64,000 nt of DNA. It comes from JAMXLO01 sp963719805 (lineage in GTDB: Bacteria > Pseudomonadota > Alphaproteobacteria > Acetobacterales > Acetobacteraceae). The position numbers and the translations under genes are program-made. Shown piece after piece: positions 25,907 through 36,598 of this stretch; the stretch's first letter is position 1, and each line of letters begins with the position of its first letter. The stretch spans positions 744,001 through 808,000 of the forward strand of contig CAVRDF010000008.1 in assembly GCA_963719805.1 (NCBI GenBank), in the 5' to 3' direction. The notes under the pieces are model-generated. The model was not told the DNA's origin, searched no databases, and worked only from the letters and a program-made list of their open reading frames with translations.

Positions 25907-28309
25907 ATGCGCACCAATTCTCAACGTTTCCGCCTGACTGCCAGTGTCGCGATCAGCAGCGTGTTGCTCGCGCAGCTACTGCCTCCACAGGCTTATGCGC
26001 AGGGCGCCCCGCCACCGCCGCCCATGTCCGCCTCGCCGCAGATGCAGCAGGGGGGAGATCCACCGGCCCGGGTCGGGCGATTGTCGCAGGTCAACGGCAC
26101 GGTATCGTTCCACACGCAAGATGAGACCGAGTGGAACGCGGCATCGCTGAACTATCCGGTCACGGCCGGCAATGCGTTCTGGACCGACCAGGGCGCGCAG
26201 GCCACGATCGAGCTATCGGCGACGCGCGTCGTGATGGCGCCGGGCACCGAACTGGACGTCGCAAACCTGACCGATACGGCATTCCAGGGCACGCTGCCTC
26301 AGGGCGAAGTGTATATGCACGTGCGGACGGCGGCGCCGGACGAGACCTATGCGGTGCAGACACCGCGCGGCTTGGTGAACATGGCAGCCGGGCGCTACGG
26401 GATCGTTGCGGGGGATACGCAGAACCCAACGGCGATCACCGTCATCGAGGGCACCGCGCAGATCAGCGCACCCGGGGTCGACCTGACAGTCAATGCCAAT
26501 GAGACGGCGACGATAACCGGCGGCGACGCATTTCAAGGCACTGTCGGGCCAGCGCAGCCGGATCAATTCCTCACCGCGATGTTGAATGCCGAACGGCCAC
26601 GGCAACCGCAACCGCAACAGGTCGCGGCACCGGCGGTGGTGGCGGCGATGCCAGGCGGCGACGATTTGTCATCGTATGGCACATGGGCCGACACCTCGGA
26701 TTACGGCAACGTCTGGTACCCGCAGGTTTCGCAGGACTGGGTGCCCTATCGCGACGGCAGTTGGGCGTATGTGCAACCCTGGGGCTGGACCTGGATGGAC
26801 AGCAATCCGTGGGGCTTCGCGCCGTCCCACTACGGGCGCTGGGCGCATATCGGCGGGCGCTGGGGCTGGATCCCCGGCGGCGCGGTCGCCGGACCTCCGG
26901 TCTATGCGCCGGCTCTGGTGACCTTCCTTGGCGTGGGCGCGGCGGTCGGTATCGGCATCGGCGCGGCGCTGTCCAGCGGCCGGGTCGGCTGGGTGCCATT
27001 GGGGCCACGCGAGGTCTATCATCCGTGGTATCATGCAAGCCCGAACTACGTACGGCAGGTCAACATCAGGCACGTGACCAATGTGACCAACATCACGACG
27101 ATCAATCGCAACGAGACCATAAACAACTTTGCCAACCGAGGCGCCGCGACGGTGGTGCCGACGACGGCGCTGACCGAATCGCGCCCGGTGCGGCAGGCCG
27201 CACAACGAGTTGATCCAGCTCAGTTGGCCCAGGCACGTCCGGTCATCGGAACGCAGCCGATACGCCCCGCGGCGACGACAGTTGGCGTAACCCCGGCAGT
27301 CGCACGAGAGATGAACTTGCAGGGCGGGCCGGCAACGCCGCGCCCGGTGGCACCGGGGCCGGCAATTCGCCCGGTGACGCCAGCCGCGGCTGGCGCAGCA
27401 GCGCGTCCCTTTGTCCCGCCGCTGCATAATCCGACAGAGCATCCAACACCTGCCGCCGCCGCGGTGCGCCCGCCGGGAGCTCCCACTCCTGGGGTGCCAG
27501 CGGCGGCGGGGGCGGTCCCGCCAGCTCATACGCCCGCTGGTGCGGCCCCAGGCACGCCGGCGGCGGCCGGCGTGGCAGCGCCCGCGCTCCATCCGCCTGC
27601 CGGGCCTGGTCCCGGCGCGCCGCCGGCGCCGCTCGCCCATCCGGCTGAGGGCACGCCCGCGCTGCGTCCGCCGAACCAGCCCGGCCATGTCGGGCCGCCA
27701 CCGGTAATGTCGACGCCCGCGGCGCCGGTTCCGGGACAACCACCGCGTCCCGCGCCACAGCCCGGTCCCACGCCGCAATTCGCGCGGCCGGCCGAAACCC
27801 CGCCGCCGGCTGCGGCACATCCCCCGTCTCCGGCGCTGGCGGCGCCGCATCCCGTGGCACCTCCAGCGCCGGCACCGCATACGGTGGCTCCGGAACCCGC
27901 AGCGCTTGCGCCACGCCCGATCGCGCCGCCGATACAGGCGCCACATCCGGTCGCCCCTCCAGCGCCGGCTATGGCTGCGCCACATCCGGTCGCACCCCCA
28001 GCGCCGGCGATGGTTGCGCCGCATCCGGTCGCACCCCCAGCACCGGCCATGGCTGCGCCTCACCCGGTCGCACCGCCAGCACCGGCCATGGTTGCGCCGC
28101 ACCCGATCGCGCCCCCCGCGCCGGCCGTGGTTGCGCCGCATCCGGTCGCACCGCCGGCGCCAGTGGCGGTTGCGCCGCCGCCGCGTGTGGCAGCTCCGCC
28201 GCCGCCGGCACCCCATGTGGCAGCACCGCCGCCACCGGCGCCCCACCCGATGGCGGCGCCGGCGCCGCGTCCCGCCCCGCAGCAACAGAAAAGACCCGGA
28301 GAACCGTAA
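25907..28309 (+). CDS. FecR/DUF6600-domain envelope protein with Pro/Ala-rich repetitive tail
   Basis: An 800-residue protein with a Sec signal (about residues 1-32, ending QAYAQG). A FecR-like beta domain covers about residues 50-200 (VGRLSQVNGTVSF, TPRGLVNMAAGRYGI). A DUF6600 tryptophan-rich module follows at about 255-330 (WVPYRDGSWAYVQPWGWTW, WGFAPSHYGRW). Residues from about 440 are a disordered Pro/Ala tail with six 13-residue units. It is probably a periplasmic or surface structural protein; no function is known. ATG 25907 gives a complete signal peptide, whereas the upstream extension does not look coding. Its stop overlaps the next start (TAATG). Confidence 0.85.
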   Translation: MRTNSQRFRLTASVAISSVLLAQLLPPQAYAQGAPPPPPMSASPQMQQGGDPPARVGRLSQVNGTVSFHTQDETEWNAASLNYPVTAGNAFWTDQGAQATIELSATRVVMAPGTELDVANLTDTAFQGTLPQGEVYMHVRTAAPDETYAVQTPRGLVNMAAGRYGIVAGDTQNPTAITVIEGTAQISAPGVDLTVNANETATITGGDAFQGTVGPAQPDQFLTAMLNAERPRQPQPQQVAAPAVVAAMPGGDDLSSYGTWADTSDYGNVWYPQVSQDWVPYRDGSWAYVQPWGWTWMDSNPWGFAPSHYGRWAHIGGRWGWIPGGAVAGPPVYAPALVTFLGVGAAVGIGIGAALSSGRVGWVPLGPREVYHPWYHASPNYVRQVNIRHVTNVTNITTINRNETINNFANRGAATVVPTTALTESRPVRQAAQRVDPAQLAQARPVIGTQPIRPAATTVGVTPAVAREMNLQGGPATPRPVAPGPAIRPVTPAAAGAAARPFVPPLHNPTEHPTPAAAAVRPPGAPTPGVPAAAGAVPPAHTPAGAAPGTPAAAGVAAPALHPPAGPGPGAPPAPLAHPAEGTPALRPPNQPGHVGPPPVMSTPAAPVPGQPPRPAPQPGPTPQFARPAETPPPAAAHPPSPALAAPHPVAPPAPAPHTVAPEPAALAPRPIAPPIQAPHPVAPPAPAMAAPHPVAPPAPAMVAPHPVAPPAPAMAAPHPVAPPAPAMVAPHPIAPPAPAVVAPHPVAPPAPVAVAPPPRVAAPPPPAPHVAAPPPPAPHPMAAPAPRPAPQQQKRPGEP
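27941..28174 (+). repeat. six tandem 39-bp repeats in the DUF6600 gene
   Basis: Units begin at 27941, 27980, 28019, 28058, 28097 and 28136, exactly 39 bases apart. They encode variants of PHPVAPPAPAMVA with mostly third-position differences. In-frame length means copy-number change would alter tail length without breaking the gene. Confidence 0.85.
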
Positions 28310-28521
28310 TGCGACTGCTGGCGCTGTTGGCCGCGCTCTGTCTCGTCGGATGCCAGGATTCCCCGGCTTCGCTTGGCATCACCGGACCCAGCCCGCCAGC
28401 GCCGCCGACGCCACTGGATGACAGCGTCATCAGCAATCCGGGCATCCCGGACACCAGCGGAAGCTATGGACCGAATGTCGCACCGACCACGTCCGGCGGG
28501 CGATTCTTCAACTATAACTAA
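28309..28521 (+). CDS. small Pro-rich lipoprotein
   Basis: A 70-residue product with a lipoprotein signal and lipobox (CLVGC) then a Pro/Ser/Gly-rich tail ending FFNYN. The ATG overlaps the last base of the DUF6600 stop codon, so the two are translationally coupled and probably act together in the envelope. No recognisable domain. Confidence 0.7.
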   Translation: MRLLALLAALCLVGCQDSPASLGITGPSPPAPPTPLDDSVISNPGIPDTSGSYGPNVAPTTSGGRFFNYN

Positions 28522-28527
28522 GTCCAG

Positions 28528-29064
28528 CTAATCGAGCGGATATTCGATCTCGGGCGTATAGACCGGCTGGTCCTTGCCCAAGAGCGAGCTGAACAGCGTG
28601 AAATGCTGCATCTGCACCGGCTCGGCGCGGAACAGATTGTGCGATTGGACGAAATCGGCGAGGTTGCTTTCAGCGGCATTGTCGAGCCGCGCCAGCGTCA
28701 AATGTGGCTGGAAACGGCGGCGTTCCGGCTCCAGGCCGCAGCGCTGCAAGGCGGTTTCGATCTTACTCCGCAGGCGGTCGAGTTGCGGATGGCGCTCGAC
28801 GCCAAGGTGCAGTGACTGGGTACGGCCGCCTTTGGCGAAGGTGCCCACACCAGCGAGGGTCAATGGAAAGCCCGGTGCCTTGAGGGCGGAAAGCGCATGG
28901 TCGATCTCTTCTGCCACATAGCGTGGCGCCTCGCCGATGAAGCGTAGGGTGACGTGGTAATTCTCCGGCGGCACCCAACGAGCACCCGGAATGCCCGCAT
29001 AGGCGAGCTCTGCGACGGTCTTGCGGAGATCGGATGGGAGGTCGAGGCCAACGAACAATCTCAT
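28528..29064 (-). CDS. thpR: RNA 2',3'-cyclic phosphodiesterase
   Basis: A 178-residue 2H phosphoesterase. The two catalytic HxTx motifs are HVTL (residues 37-40) and HLTL in the second half, the usual spacing and length for ThpR/LigT. It opens RNA 2',3'-cyclic phosphates; the physiological substrate is unclear. The N-terminus MRLFVGLDLP is family-typical, fixing ATG 29064. It overlaps the upstream esterase stop by 4 bases (ATGA), so it is the second gene of that unit. Confidence 0.9.
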   Translation of the reverse strand: MRLFVGLDLPSDLRKTVAELAYAGIPGARWVPPENYHVTLRFIGEAPRYVAEEIDHALSALKAPGFPLTLAGVGTFAKGGRTQSLHLGVERHPQLDRLRSKIETALQRCGLEPERRRFQPHLTLARLDNAAESNLADFVQSHNLFRAEPVQMQHFTLFSSLLGKDQPVYTPEIEYPLD

Positions 29065-29718
29065 GCCGGCGGCACCTCGGCGAGCAGCTTCTCCACCAGC
29101 GGCAGCAGGCGGGTCACGTTTCGGCGGACACCTTCGGCGTTGGGATGCATGCCATCGGGCTGGTTAAGCGAGGGGATGGTGGCGACATCCTGCAGGAAGA
29201 ACGGGTCGTAAAGGATCCCCGGCCGCTGCGCGAGCCGATCGAATACGGCGCGAAAGGCGTTGGCGTAGTCGGGGCCGAGATTGGGCATCGCATACATGCC
29301 GCTGAGCAGGATCGGAATGTGTTTGGCCTGAAGCCGGTCGAGAATGGTGGCCAGATTGGCTTCGGTGACCTTGGGGTCAACGCCGCGCAGGCCGTCATTG
29401 GCGCCAAGCTCGACGATGGCCGCGTCGGCGCCGCCGGCCAGGACCCAGTCGAGCCGCGCCAGGCCACCGGCGGTGGTGTCGCCGGAGACCGCGCCGTCGA
29501 CGATCTGCACGTCGAGGCCGTGCGCGCGCAGTGCCGCTTCAAGTTGCATTTCGAACCCGTCGCCGTGCGGCAAGCCATAGCCGGCGGACAGCGAATTGCC
29601 GAGCACCAGCAGACGCAGCGGGGCGGCGCGAGCGGGTGCGATCGCCAGCAGGCCCAACAGAAGCAGCCGAAGGATCAAGGCTTTCCGTGGTTGTGAGCGG
29701 GGGCCATATGCTGCCGCC

Positions 29719-29720
<2 letters not shown>
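29061..29720 (-). CDS. tesA: arylesterase / lysophospholipase (TesA-like SGNH hydrolase)
   Basis: A GDSL/SGNH hydrolase with block I LVLGNSLSAGYGL, the Gly of block II (AVSGDTTAGG), block III GANDGLRG and block V PDGMHPN. It carries an N-terminal signal (KALILRLLLLGLLAIAPARA), so it is periplasmic. ATG 29720 is the only ATG, but it overlaps the divergent ABC gene's ATG in CCATGG; an inner TTG at 29678 is an alternative that would leave room for regulation. Pairing with a YbbA/YbbP-type exporter matches the tesA-ybbA-ybbP neighbourhood of E. coli. Confidence 0.85.
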
Positions 29721-30416
<696 letters not shown>

Positions 30417-30420
<4 letters not shown>

Positions 30421-32921
30421 GACTCGCCTTGCGGTTGGCGCGGCGTGAACTGCGAGGCGGCGTTCGCGGACTGTGGATCGTGCTGTTGTGCCTGGCGCTG
30501 GGGGTCGCGGTGATTGCTGCCGTCGGCACATTGCGCGCCGCGACCGACCGCGGATTGGCGGAGGACGGGCGGCGGATCCTCGGCGGCGACATCGAGGTGG
30601 AAAGCGGCTCGCAGCCGCTGCCGGGCACGCTGCGAGACTGGCTGCGCGCGCGCGGCGGCCGGCTGTCGAACGTGGTGCAGATGCGTTCGATGCTGGTGGC
30701 GCCCTCGGGCGAGCGACAGCTTGTCGAGTTGAAGGCGGTGGATGCGGTATGGCCCCTGGTAGGCGAGGTCGAAACGCGAGCAGGCAACGCGGCGTCACCT
30801 CCCCTCCGCGAGCTGCTGGCAGATCATGGACTGGTGGCGGAACAGGTGGTGCTGGATCGGCTGGGCCTGCATGCCGGCGACACGGCGCGGCTGGGCACCG
30901 CGAGCTTCGTCGTGCGCGGCGCGCTGATCGGCGAGCCGGATCGGGTGGCCGCACCGCTGCTGCTGGGTCCGCGCGTGCTGATTGCGAGCGATGCGTTGGC
31001 GTCTACCGGGCTCGTCGTGCCGGGATCGATGGTGCAATACGCGGTGCGTGCGGTGGTGCCGGACGCGCCGGCTGTGCTGGCCGCATTACGCGCCCAGTTC
31101 AGCAACCATGGTTGGCGGATCCGCGACCCGCACGGCGCCGCGCCCGGCGTGACGCGTTTCATCGACCAGACGAGCCTGTTCATGACGCTGGTGGGGCTGA
31201 CCTCGCTGCTGGTTGGCGGCATCGGCGTGGCGAATGGTGTGCGCGCCTGGCTGGACGCCCGGATACGGACCATCGCGACACTGCGTTGCCTCGGCGCTGG
31301 GTCCGCGCTGGTGCTCGGCGTCTGCCTGATCCAGGTGCTGACGCTGGCGGCCGCTGGCATCCTGATTGGCCTGTTGGCCGGCGCGACGGCGCCGTTGGTA
31401 TTGGCGTCGTGGCTGCACGATGTGTTGCCGGTTCCGCCGGTACTGGGGATCTACCCGGAGCCGCTGGCACTGGCGGCGGGATATGGTCTGCTGACCGCCC
31501 TCGCCTTCTCGCTGTGGCCGCTCGGCCGCGCCGCACGCATCCCAGGCGCCGCGCTGTTCCGCGACTGGTTGCTGCCCGAGCGAGTGCTGCCGACGGGACG
31601 GCTGATCGCGATAAATGCCGTGGTGGCGGCGGCCCTGGTCGGCCTGACCGTCGTGGCAACGCCGGATCGGCGCTTCGCGCTGTGGTTCTGTGCGGCGGCC
31701 TTGATCACACTTGTGCTGTTCCGGCTGGGGGGGGCGCTGGTGATGCTGGCGGCGCGAGCCGGGCGCCACCTTAGCAGCCCGTCGGGACGGCTCGGTTTGG
31801 GCAACCTCTACCGGCCGGGCAGCGCCAGCTCGTTGATGCTGGTGTCCCTGGGACTAGGGCTCTCCACGCTGGCAGCGGTGGCGCTGATCGAGGGCAATGT
31901 CAGGCGTGAGATCCTCGACCAACTGCCGGCCAATGCGCCGAGCTTCTTCTTCGTCGATATCCAGGACACGGAACTGCCGGTGTTCGAGCGGCTGGTGCAC
32001 GGCCAACCGGGTGTGCAGGACGTGCAACAGGTGCCCAGCCTGCGAGCCCGCGTGGTGGCGGTGAACGGGGTGCCGGCGGACCGGGTGCATGCGACGCCGG
32101 ACACCCAATGGGCGCTGCGCGGTGACCGTGGCCTGACCTATGCGGCGATGCCTCCGCCGGGCACGCGTATCGTCGCCGGGCAGTGGTGGCCGGCTGATTA
32201 TGACGGGCCGCCGCTGATATCGTTCGATGCCGGACTGGCACGCGGCTGGGGTGTCAAGGTCGGTGATACCATCCGCGTCAACGTGCTGGGGCGCGACATC
32301 GACCTCCGGGTTGCGAGCCTACGCGACATCGCCTGGCGCAGCCTGTCGCTGAACTTCACCATGGTTGCGAGCCCCGGACTGCTGCAGCACGCGCCGCACA
32401 CCCACATCGCGACGGTGCGCGTCGCGGATCGGGACCAAGGTAGCCTCCTGCGGGTGGTGACCGACGCTCTGCCCAACGTCACCGGTATCAGGGTGCAGGA
32501 CGTGTTGGCCGAAGTGGCGGCGCTGCTGGATCAGGCGGCGGCGGCACTGGCGGCAACCGGGTCGCTGACCCTGATCGCCGGCGGCCTGGTGCTGGTGGGC
32601 GCGATTGCCGCCGGGCAGCGGCGGCGGATCCAGGAGGCGGTCATCCTGAAGGCGCTCGGCGCGACGCGCCGCCAGGTGCGCGCGGCGTGGCTGGTGGAGT
32701 TCAGCGTGCTAGGATTGGCCGCGGGGTTGATCGCAGCCTCGGTGGGGACGCTGGCCAGCTACGGCGTGGTCCGCTACGTCATGGAGATCGAGTGGGTGTT
32801 CCTGCCTGGGACGCTGGCGGCGACACTTGCGGTCTCTCTCGCCATGATGCTGGTGTTCGGCTATGCTGGCACCGCGGCCGCGCTGCGGGCCAAGGCGGCA
32901 CCCTTGCTGCGGAACGAGTGA
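30417..32921 (+). CDS. ABC transporter permease, FtsX family (YbbP-like)
   Basis: An 834-residue permease with two FtsX-type halves: an N-terminal membrane segment, a large periplasmic domain, membrane blocks near residues 250-450 and a final three-helix block (TGSLTLIAGGLVLVGAIAAGQ onward). The length matches YbbP (about 800). Together with the preceding ATPase it forms a putative exporter; the physiological cargo of YbbAP is not firmly known. The start overlaps the ATPase stop. Confidence 0.9.
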
Positions 32922-33043
32922 AAGCCGGCGGAGCCCGGTTGGGAGTTACCGAGCTTTCATTACCGAATTGGCTTGAACCGTCCCGGATGATCGCCAAAAT
33001 GCGATGTCACGGGCAAACCGCCTGAGAGGTAAAAAGGAACACC

Positions 33044-33814
33044 ATGGCCTTCAGTCCCGACTATCGGACCTACCCGCGAGCATCGGCCGCTACGACCGCC
33101 GTGGTCATGGACGCCGGGCTACGCGCTTACATGCTGCGGGTCTACAACTGGATGAGCTCCGGTCTGCTGCTGACCGGCATCATCGCCTATGCAATCGCCA
33201 ATACCGACCTGATCAACGCGTTCTATCCGGTGGTGATGACGCCGGTGGGGCCGCGGCACACGGCATCGGCGCTGGCGATGATCTCCATCTTTGCGCCGCT
33301 GGCCTTCGTACTGGTGCTCAGCATGGGGGTGAACCGGCTGTCGCGCTCCACCGCGCAGATGCTGTACTGGCTGTTCTGCGCCGCGATGGGCGCCAGCCTC
33401 ACCAACATCTTTCTGATCTACACCAGCGAATTGATCGTGCGGGTGTTTTTCATCACTGCCGCGACGTTCGCCGCGATGAGCCTGTATGGTTACACGACAA
33501 AGGCTGACCTGAGCCGTTTCGGCAGCTTCCTGATGATGGGGCTGTTCGGCATTGTCATCGCCGGGCTGGTCAACATCTTCCTGGCGAGTTCGGCGCTGCA
33601 GTTCGCCATCAGCGTGATTGGCGTCGTCGTGTTCACCGGGCTTACCGCATACGACACGCAGCGGATCAAGGCCACCTATGTCCAGTATGCCTATGCAGAA
33701 GGACCGGACGGTGCGGCGAAGCGCAGCGTGTATGACGCATTGTCACTTTACCTGAACTTCATCAACCTGTTCATGCTGCTGCTGCAGCTGATGGGGAATC
33801 GCAACAACAGCTAA
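33044..33814 (+). CDS. Bax inhibitor-1/YccA family membrane protein
   Basis: A 256-residue protein with seven hydrophobic segments and the BI-1 (UPF0005) hallmarks NIFLIYTSE, FGSFLMMGLFGIVIAG and AYDTQRIKATY. Bacterial BI-1 proteins behave as pH-sensitive calcium leak channels or modulate FtsH; the role here is unknown. AAAGGA 8 bases upstream supports ATG 33044. It stands alone and is followed by a strong intrinsic terminator. Confidence 0.9.
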   Translation: MAFSPDYRTYPRASAATTAVVMDAGLRAYMLRVYNWMSSGLLLTGIIAYAIANTDLINAFYPVVMTPVGPRHTASALAMISIFAPLAFVLVLSMGVNRLSRSTAQMLYWLFCAAMGASLTNIFLIYTSELIVRVFFITAATFAAMSLYGYTTKADLSRFGSFLMMGLFGIVIAGLVNIFLASSALQFAISVIGVVVFTGLTAYDTQRIKATYVQYAYAEGPDGAAKRSVYDALSLYLNFINLFMLLLQLMGNRNNS

Positions 33815-33838
33815 CCGCTGCGGCCGGGACGGATCGCG

Positions 33839-33870
33839 AAGGGCCTTGAGGGCGACCTCAAGGCCCTTTT
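33839..33870 (+). terminator. Rho-independent terminator after the BI-1 gene
   Basis: A perfect 12-bp GC-rich stem (aagggccttgag / ctcaaggccctt) with a 6-base loop and a short T tract, 25 bases after the stop codon. The clearest intrinsic terminator in the window. Confidence 0.85.
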
Positions 33871-33930
33871 CTATTCGGCCTCGAGTGGTCGTGGTATGCC
33901 GTCGAACAGAACGACGAACGGGGGAACCAG

Positions 33931-34690
33931 ATGGCGACGATTGATCTGCCGGCAGCGGGCTACCGATACGTGCCGTATGCCTTTCAGTACCTCGGGCGGT
34001 GTCGAAGCTCTGCCAGGTCATCGGATCGAGCGTGTGGAGTTTGCTCGCCCGATACCGCTGGCGGCGGGATTTACCTGGATCGCGAACTACCTGAATAAAC
34101 TGGGCGTGCCGTTGCTTGGCCTGTGCGCGTGCGAACTGCGGTCGCCGGCGCAGTTCACCGACCAGGGGTTCATCGACTTCAACCGCCATTATACCGGCAC
34201 CCTGCTGCGCTGGGGCGTGATGAAGACACCGGACGACAATCCCGTGGCGCGCAGCAACGTCATCCCGCCGATCGACAAGCCATCAGAACCGAGCTTCTTC
34301 GCATTCTGCTACGCACGGCCGGCGGCCGGTGAATTAGGTTCGTTCGTCATTGCTGGCAGCGGCGAATCCGGCGACGGACCAGGACCGTATCCGACGCGCA
34401 CCGTGCGCTACGGCGAGACCAGTCCCGACGCGATGCGGGAGAAGGCGGTGTTCGTGATCGAGCGGATCGAGCAACGCATGACGGCACTGGGCAAGAGCTG
34501 GGCCGACACGACGGCGACGCAGGTGTATTGCGTGCACGACGTGCATGGGCATTTCGAGTTGGAGATCATCCGGCGCGGCGCTGCCAGGCACGGGCTGATG
34601 TGGCACTTCGCACGCCCGCCGGTCGAAGGGCTGGAATACGAGATCGACTGCCGGTCAGTCCCGGTGGAACACCACGTCAGACCGTCTTGA
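33931..34690 (+). pseudogene. protein resembling 2-amino-5-chloromuconate deaminase (CnbZ) family, frameshifted near the N-terminus
   Basis: The N-terminus reads MATIDLPAAGYRYVPYAFQY from ATG 33931. One extra base (c at 33991) then moves the frame, after which SGGVEALPGHRIERVEF and the remaining ~230 residues follow without interruption to 34690. CACELRSPAQFTDQGF and ARSNVIPP look conserved. I associate this with the RidA-like deaminase family that includes CnbZ, from memory only. Without the frameshift the protein would be 252 residues. If the downstream fragment is translated alone it would need a weak internal start. It converges with carD and has no pathway neighbours. Confidence 0.55.
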
Positions 34691-35663
34691 GAAAGTTGGT
34701 GAGCTTGCTGGCGGCGGTGAGCTTGTCGGTCTTATCCAAAGCGGCCAGTTCGGCAGCGAGACGATCCATCGCAGCTTCATAGATCTGGCGTTCGGAAAAG
34801 CTTTGGTCGGGTTGACCAGCGTTGCGGTGCAGGTCGCGCACCACTTCGGCGATCGCCAGCGGATCGCCGGAGTTGATCTTGGCTTCGTATTCCTGGGCGC
34901 GGCGCGACCACATGGTGCGCTTGATGCGCGCGCGGCCTTTCAGCACCGCAAGCGCCTCATCGAACATCTTGCGGGTGGCGAGCTTGCGCAGACCGGCGGT
35001 GCGGGCCTTGGCGACCGGCACGCGCAGGGTCATGCGGTTCTCTTCGAAGGTGATGTGGATCAGTTCGAGCTTATGGCCGGCGATCTCCTCGATTGCGATG
35101 CGCTCGACCTTGCCGACGCCGTGGGTTGGATAGACCACGTGATCGCCCTCGACGAAAATCTCGGCCTTGGCGGGCGGACGAGGTGGCGGACGGTCGGGCA
35201 TCATCGGGCGGCGGTCCATTGAAGGCACGTGAGGGACAGCTGGAGACGCCTGAGCCGGCCGCGGCGCCGGCGCGGAGGGCATTGGTTCGGTCGCATGCTG
35301 CGCGGTGGCCGCGGTAGGCTTTGGCATAGGCATCGCTGGTGGCGGCGGCTGCACCCCAGCCACCTTGGCCGGCGGCTGGGTGGCGGCTGCTGGCTTGACT
35401 GTCGTGGGCTTGGCAGCCGGCACCGGCTCGGGGCGCCGCGCGGGCTTCGCCGCTGGCTTCGCCTGGTGCAGTGGGCCTGCCTTCGCAGGCGACGGCTTGG
35501 CCGCCTTGACCGGCGGCACAGCCTTCTTCACGGGGGCTGCCGTCTTCTTTGCCGGTGCCGTCTTGGCCAGCTTCGCGCTGGCCGGTGTCGGGCGACGAGG
35601 AGCCGCGGTGTGCGGCGCTGGTGCACCACGACCCTTCGCCGCGGTTCCAGCCGATGGCTTCAT
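34677..35663 (-). CDS. carD: CarD family transcriptional regulator with long Ala/Lys/Pro-rich N-terminal extension
   Basis: A 328-residue protein. The C-terminal ~160 residues are a CarD/CdnL domain: an RNA-polymerase-interacting Tudor-like part (GDHVVYPTHGVGKVERI) and a helical DNA-binding part (KRTMWSRRAQEYEAKINSGD). It stabilises promoter complexes. The N-terminal ~165 residues are a low-complexity Ala/Lys/Pro tail like histone H1, much longer than in typical CarD (about 160-170 residues total). GAGG lies 8 bases before ATG 35663, favouring it over a GTG at 35672. The order helicase - S4 - fdxA - carD is typical of Alphaproteobacteria. Its end overlaps the convergent CnbZ-like gene by 14 bases. 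Confidence 0.9.
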   Translation of the reverse strand: MKPSAGTAAKGRGAPAPHTAAPRRPTPASAKLAKTAPAKKTAAPVKKAVPPVKAAKPSPAKAGPLHQAKPAAKPARRPEPVPAAKPTTVKPAAATQPPAKVAGVQPPPPAMPMPKPTAATAQHATEPMPSAPAPRPAQASPAVPHVPSMDRRPMMPDRPPPRPPAKAEIFVEGDHVVYPTHGVGKVERIAIEEIAGHKLELIHITFEENRMTLRVPVAKARTAGLRKLATRKMFDEALAVLKGRARIKRTMWSRRAQEYEAKINSGDPLAIAEVVRDLHRNAGQPDQSFSERQIYEAAMDRLAAELAALDKTDKLTAASKLTNFLKTV

Positions 35664-35903
35664 ATCAAACACCTCTTAACCTCACCCTTCATGGTCCGCT
35701 ATGCGGGCGACGCGGCCAGCGCTTCTCGCCCGGCCTGCGCTCGCTGCTCGGTTCGACCCCTTGGAAATGGCGGCGGCAGTCGCGTCCCGCGTCCGCCGAC
35801 GCTCCGGCCCACAATATAGCATCACGGTGGCGTTACGTCATCGGGGACGGCCAGGGTTGTCAGCGTAAAAGCTGCCTGATCCGGCCACAATTCCAGTTGA
35901 GCT

Positions 35904-36236
35904 TCAGGGTTTGCCGGGTTCCGGGTCGAACAGCTTGGCCTTGTCCGGCGTGTCCTTCCAATCGTCGGCGTCCGCAGGTGGCTCACCCTTGCGGGTGATG
36001 TTAGGCCACAAGGCCGCATAGGAGCGGTTCTGCTCGAGCCAGGCGCCGGCCTTGTCATCACTATCAGGTACGATTGCTTCGACCGGGCATTCCGGCTCGC
36101 AGACGCCACAGTCGATGCATTCGTCAGGATGAATGACCAGCATGTTGGCACCGACATAGAAGCAGTCGACCGGACAGACCTCAATACAGTCCATGTACTT
36201 GCAGCGGATGCAGGTTTCGGTGACCACGTAGGTCAT
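35904..36236 (-). CDS. fdxA: 7Fe ferredoxin FdxA
   Basis: A 110-residue 3Fe-4S/4Fe-4S ferredoxin with cysteine clusters CIRCKYMDCIEVCPVDC and CIDCGVCEPECPVEAI, then a C-terminal extension usual for alphaproteobacterial FdxA. It carries electrons in the cytoplasm. It follows the S4 gene and precedes carD by about 240 bases, in the order typical of Alphaproteobacteria. Confidence 0.95.
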   Translation of the reverse strand: MTYVVTETCIRCKYMDCIEVCPVDCFYVGANMLVIHPDECIDCGVCEPECPVEAIVPDSDDKAGAWLEQNRSYAALWPNITRKGEPPADADDWKDTPDKAKLFDPEPGKP

Positions 36237-36282
36237 TGCTCAGTCCCCGGGGCGGCTGTCAGACGCGGCGATATGCCGACGA

Positions 36283-36598
36283 TTAGGGTTGGGTGCAAGG
36301 TCCATTCCCGGGCTCGGCGACCTCCTCGTACAGGAGCCGCGCCTCGGTGGCGGGGCCGCGGCGGACAGCCAGGGCACGCACTCTCACCACGCGGACCGTG
36401 GTGTGCACGGGAAGGGTCAGCACGTCGCCGACGCGCAATCTGGCGTGGGCCTTGTCCGTCGGCTGGCGATTGATGCGGATGGAGCCTCGGGCGACCAGCG
36501 CCGCGCAGTCGGTGCGTTGACGCATGAAGCGGGCACACCAGAGCCACTTGTCGAGGCGCTGCCAGTCCCGATCTTCCTGCTCGCTGATGACCGCCCTC

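Noticed and set aside
27526..28050. Gly/Ala-rich minus-strand open frame
   Set aside because: Another antisense shadow of the same repeats; Gly-Ala output follows from reversed Pro-Ala codons.
27941..28174. Regularly spaced 39-bp repeats as a CRISPR array
   Set aside because: Units are contiguous with no spacers and encode in-frame Pro/Ala protein sequence.
26669..28285. A 538-residue Arg-rich minus-strand open frame
   Set aside because: It is the antisense shadow of the GC-rich Pro/Ala repeat gene; composition is artefactual, with no start signal.
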